A stretch of DNA of 5,273 nt, from positions 1 through 5,273 of the forward strand of contig WQXW01000155.1 in NCBI GenBank assembly GCA_009781575.1, in the 5' to 3' direction. The position numbers and the translations under genes are program-made. Of this stretch, positions 4,276-5,273 are shown in pieces; the stretch's first letter is position 1; each line of letters opens with the position of its first letter. Origin of the DNA: Solirubrobacterales bacterium. GTDB taxonomy: Bacteria > Actinomycetota > Thermoleophilia > Solirubrobacterales > Solirubrobacteraceae. A model generated the notes under the pieces. That model searched no databases and was not told the DNA's origin. It worked only from the letters and a program-made list of their open reading frames with translations.

Positions 4276-5181
4276 ATGCGGCTCTTCACGCGTGGCACCG
4301 ATGGGGGCCGGCCCGCCGGCCCCGCTGGCCCGTCAACCCCCGACCGCGCGCGGTCCCGGTGGGGGGGCTCCACAGCCGAGCGCGCGCGCCGCGCCGCGGG
4401 GCTGGCCGCCACGGCGGCGATCGTGGCCGCCCCGGTGGCGCTGGCGTCCGGCGGCGGGGGATCTCCCACCACGCCCCGCGCCGCGCACACCGCGTCGGCC
4501 AGTGGCACCACCATCCGTGGCGCGATCCACAACCCCGCGCACAGCTCCTTCACCAGGACCACCGGCATGTTCGCCAACTCCAACACCTGGGCCATCCGCC
4601 TGGCCAACACCGGCCTGGGCGGCGCCGCGATCGCCGAATGTCACGCGACCGGCGGCCAGGACCCGTGTCTGAACTCCGACAACCACGGCAACGGGTTGGC
4701 GTTCCTGTTCGACACCGGCGGCACCACGGGCGGCGAAATCCTGCTGACCAGCCCCAACGACGTGCCGTTCACCACCAACGCCCACGGCGTGGCCACCGGC
4801 CTGAACGCCAACTACCTGCAGGGCAAGCAGGCCAGCGAATTCCAGCTCGCCAACAAGCCGGCCGCCGACTCCGAAAAGCTGGCCGGCCAGCCCGCCACCG
4901 CCTACGTCGGCACGGGGCAGCTGCTGTTTGCCGATGTCGCCAAGGGCCCCACGCTGCAGAGCACGCGGGGCGCCACCGCGGTCACGCAGAGCGGCACCGA
5001 ATACACGGTCACCTTCGGCACCTCCGATGTGGGAACCTGCTCCTTCACCGCCTCGCCCTCCGGCGGGGCGCTGGCCAGTGGACAGCTGGGGGTCGCGCCC
5101 TCCACCACCCACACCAACGAGGTCGTGGTCAGCGCGCCCACCGGCTTCGAAGGCGGATTCGATCTGCAGGTGGTCTGCTGA
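4276..5181 (+). CDS. Exported protein of unknown function with 'LxGxxAxxF/Y' repeats and Cys-bounded C-terminal domain
   Basis: I do not recognise a named family for the whole protein. The 301-residue product has a long basic Arg/Gly/Pro N-terminus (1-39, ending ERARR), a hydrophobic stretch AAGLAATAAIVAAPVALA (40-57) and a likely signal-peptidase site after ALA, so it should be exported. Residues 58-75 are a Gly/Ser/Thr linker. A first domain (about 78-175) starts GTTIRGAIHNPA, is rich in Gly, Thr and Asn, and contains C122 and C131. Next come two copies of a short motif, NYLQGKQASEFQ (179-190) and EKLAGQPATAYV (200-211). These resemble the 'adkLdGkdAsdF' repeats of surface or fibre-like proteins in Solirubrobacterales. 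The C-terminal part (about 229-301) has a strand YTVTF, then C255, and ends FDLQVVC at C301, probably a disulfide-closed beta domain. A cell-surface or extracellular structural role is plausible but inferred. No enzyme motif is seen. Confidence 0.8.
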   Translation: MRLFTRGTDGGRPAGPAGPSTPDRARSRWGGSTAERARRAAGLAATAAIVAAPVALASGGGGSPTTPRAAHTASASGTTIRGAIHNPAHSSFTRTTGMFANSNTWAIRLANTGLGGAAIAECHATGGQDPCLNSDNHGNGLAFLFDTGGTTGGEILLTSPNDVPFTTNAHGVATGLNANYLQGKQASEFQLANKPAADSEKLAGQPATAYVGTGQLLFADVAKGPTLQSTRGATAVTQSGTEYTVTFGTSDVGTCSFTASPSGGALASGQLGVAPSTTHTNEVVVSAPTGFEGGFDLQVVC

Positions 5182-5273
5182 GCGGCCGCCGGCCCCCGAG
5201 GGGCACCACGGCCTGAGGCGCGCCGCGCGCGGGCGCGGGCGCCGGCGCGGGCGCCGCGGCGGGAGCTCGATCC

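Noticed and set aside
5182..5273. Possible terminator after the exported protein gene
   Set aside because: The region is GC-rich with several small self-complementary pieces, but no single clear stem followed by a T-run is present.

Overview
The window is very GC-rich bacterial DNA (by eye roughly three quarters G+C) with almost exclusively G/C-ending codons. Compact genes, strong purine-rich ribosome binding sites, an actinobacterial-looking heme A synthase, and a secreted protein with a C-terminal domain I associate with Solirubrobacterales-type genomes together suggest a high-GC actinomycete, most likely class Thermoleophilia. The lineage is inferred from protein style, not from a marker gene.

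Layout. (1) Positions 1-702, minus strand: a 4'-phosphopantetheinyl transferase whose last few codons run off the left edge. (2) Positions 738-1811, plus strand: heme A synthase (CtaA/COX15), divergent from the first gene with only 35 bp between the start codons. (3) Positions 1812-2187: a 376-bp non-coding stretch with a seven-copy GCCT repeat, a 46-bp AT-rich palindrome and an AT-rich CCAAAA/TTGCG motif. (4) Positions 2188-2463: an HU-family nucleoid protein. Its stop codon overlaps the Shine-Dalgarno of the next gene. (5) About 2472/2517-3410: a secreted lipoprotein of the NodB polysaccharide-deacetylase fold with altered metal-site residues. (6) Positions 3411-3524: a short AT-richer intergenic region. 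(7) Positions 3525-4043: a flavodoxin-domain protein of the HemG-like type. (8) Positions 4044-4275: a structured leader with three consecutive hairpins and an orphan Shine-Dalgarno. (9) Positions 4276-5181: an exported protein of unknown function with two copies of a 'xLxGxxAxxF/Y' motif and a C-terminal Cys-bounded domain. (10) Positions 5182-5273: GC-rich sequence with no gene that I can see.

The genes do not form one pathway. CtaA and the HemG-like flavodoxin both touch heme or redox metabolism but are separated by unrelated genes, so a functional link is speculative. HU and the deacetylase look translationally coupled. I see no phage, transposon, CRISPR array, tRNA or rRNA, and no multi-gene system that I would call new. 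The more unusual points are a likely AUA start codon on the deacetylase, its degenerate NodB metal ligands, the AT-rich palindrome, and the structured leader of the exported protein.
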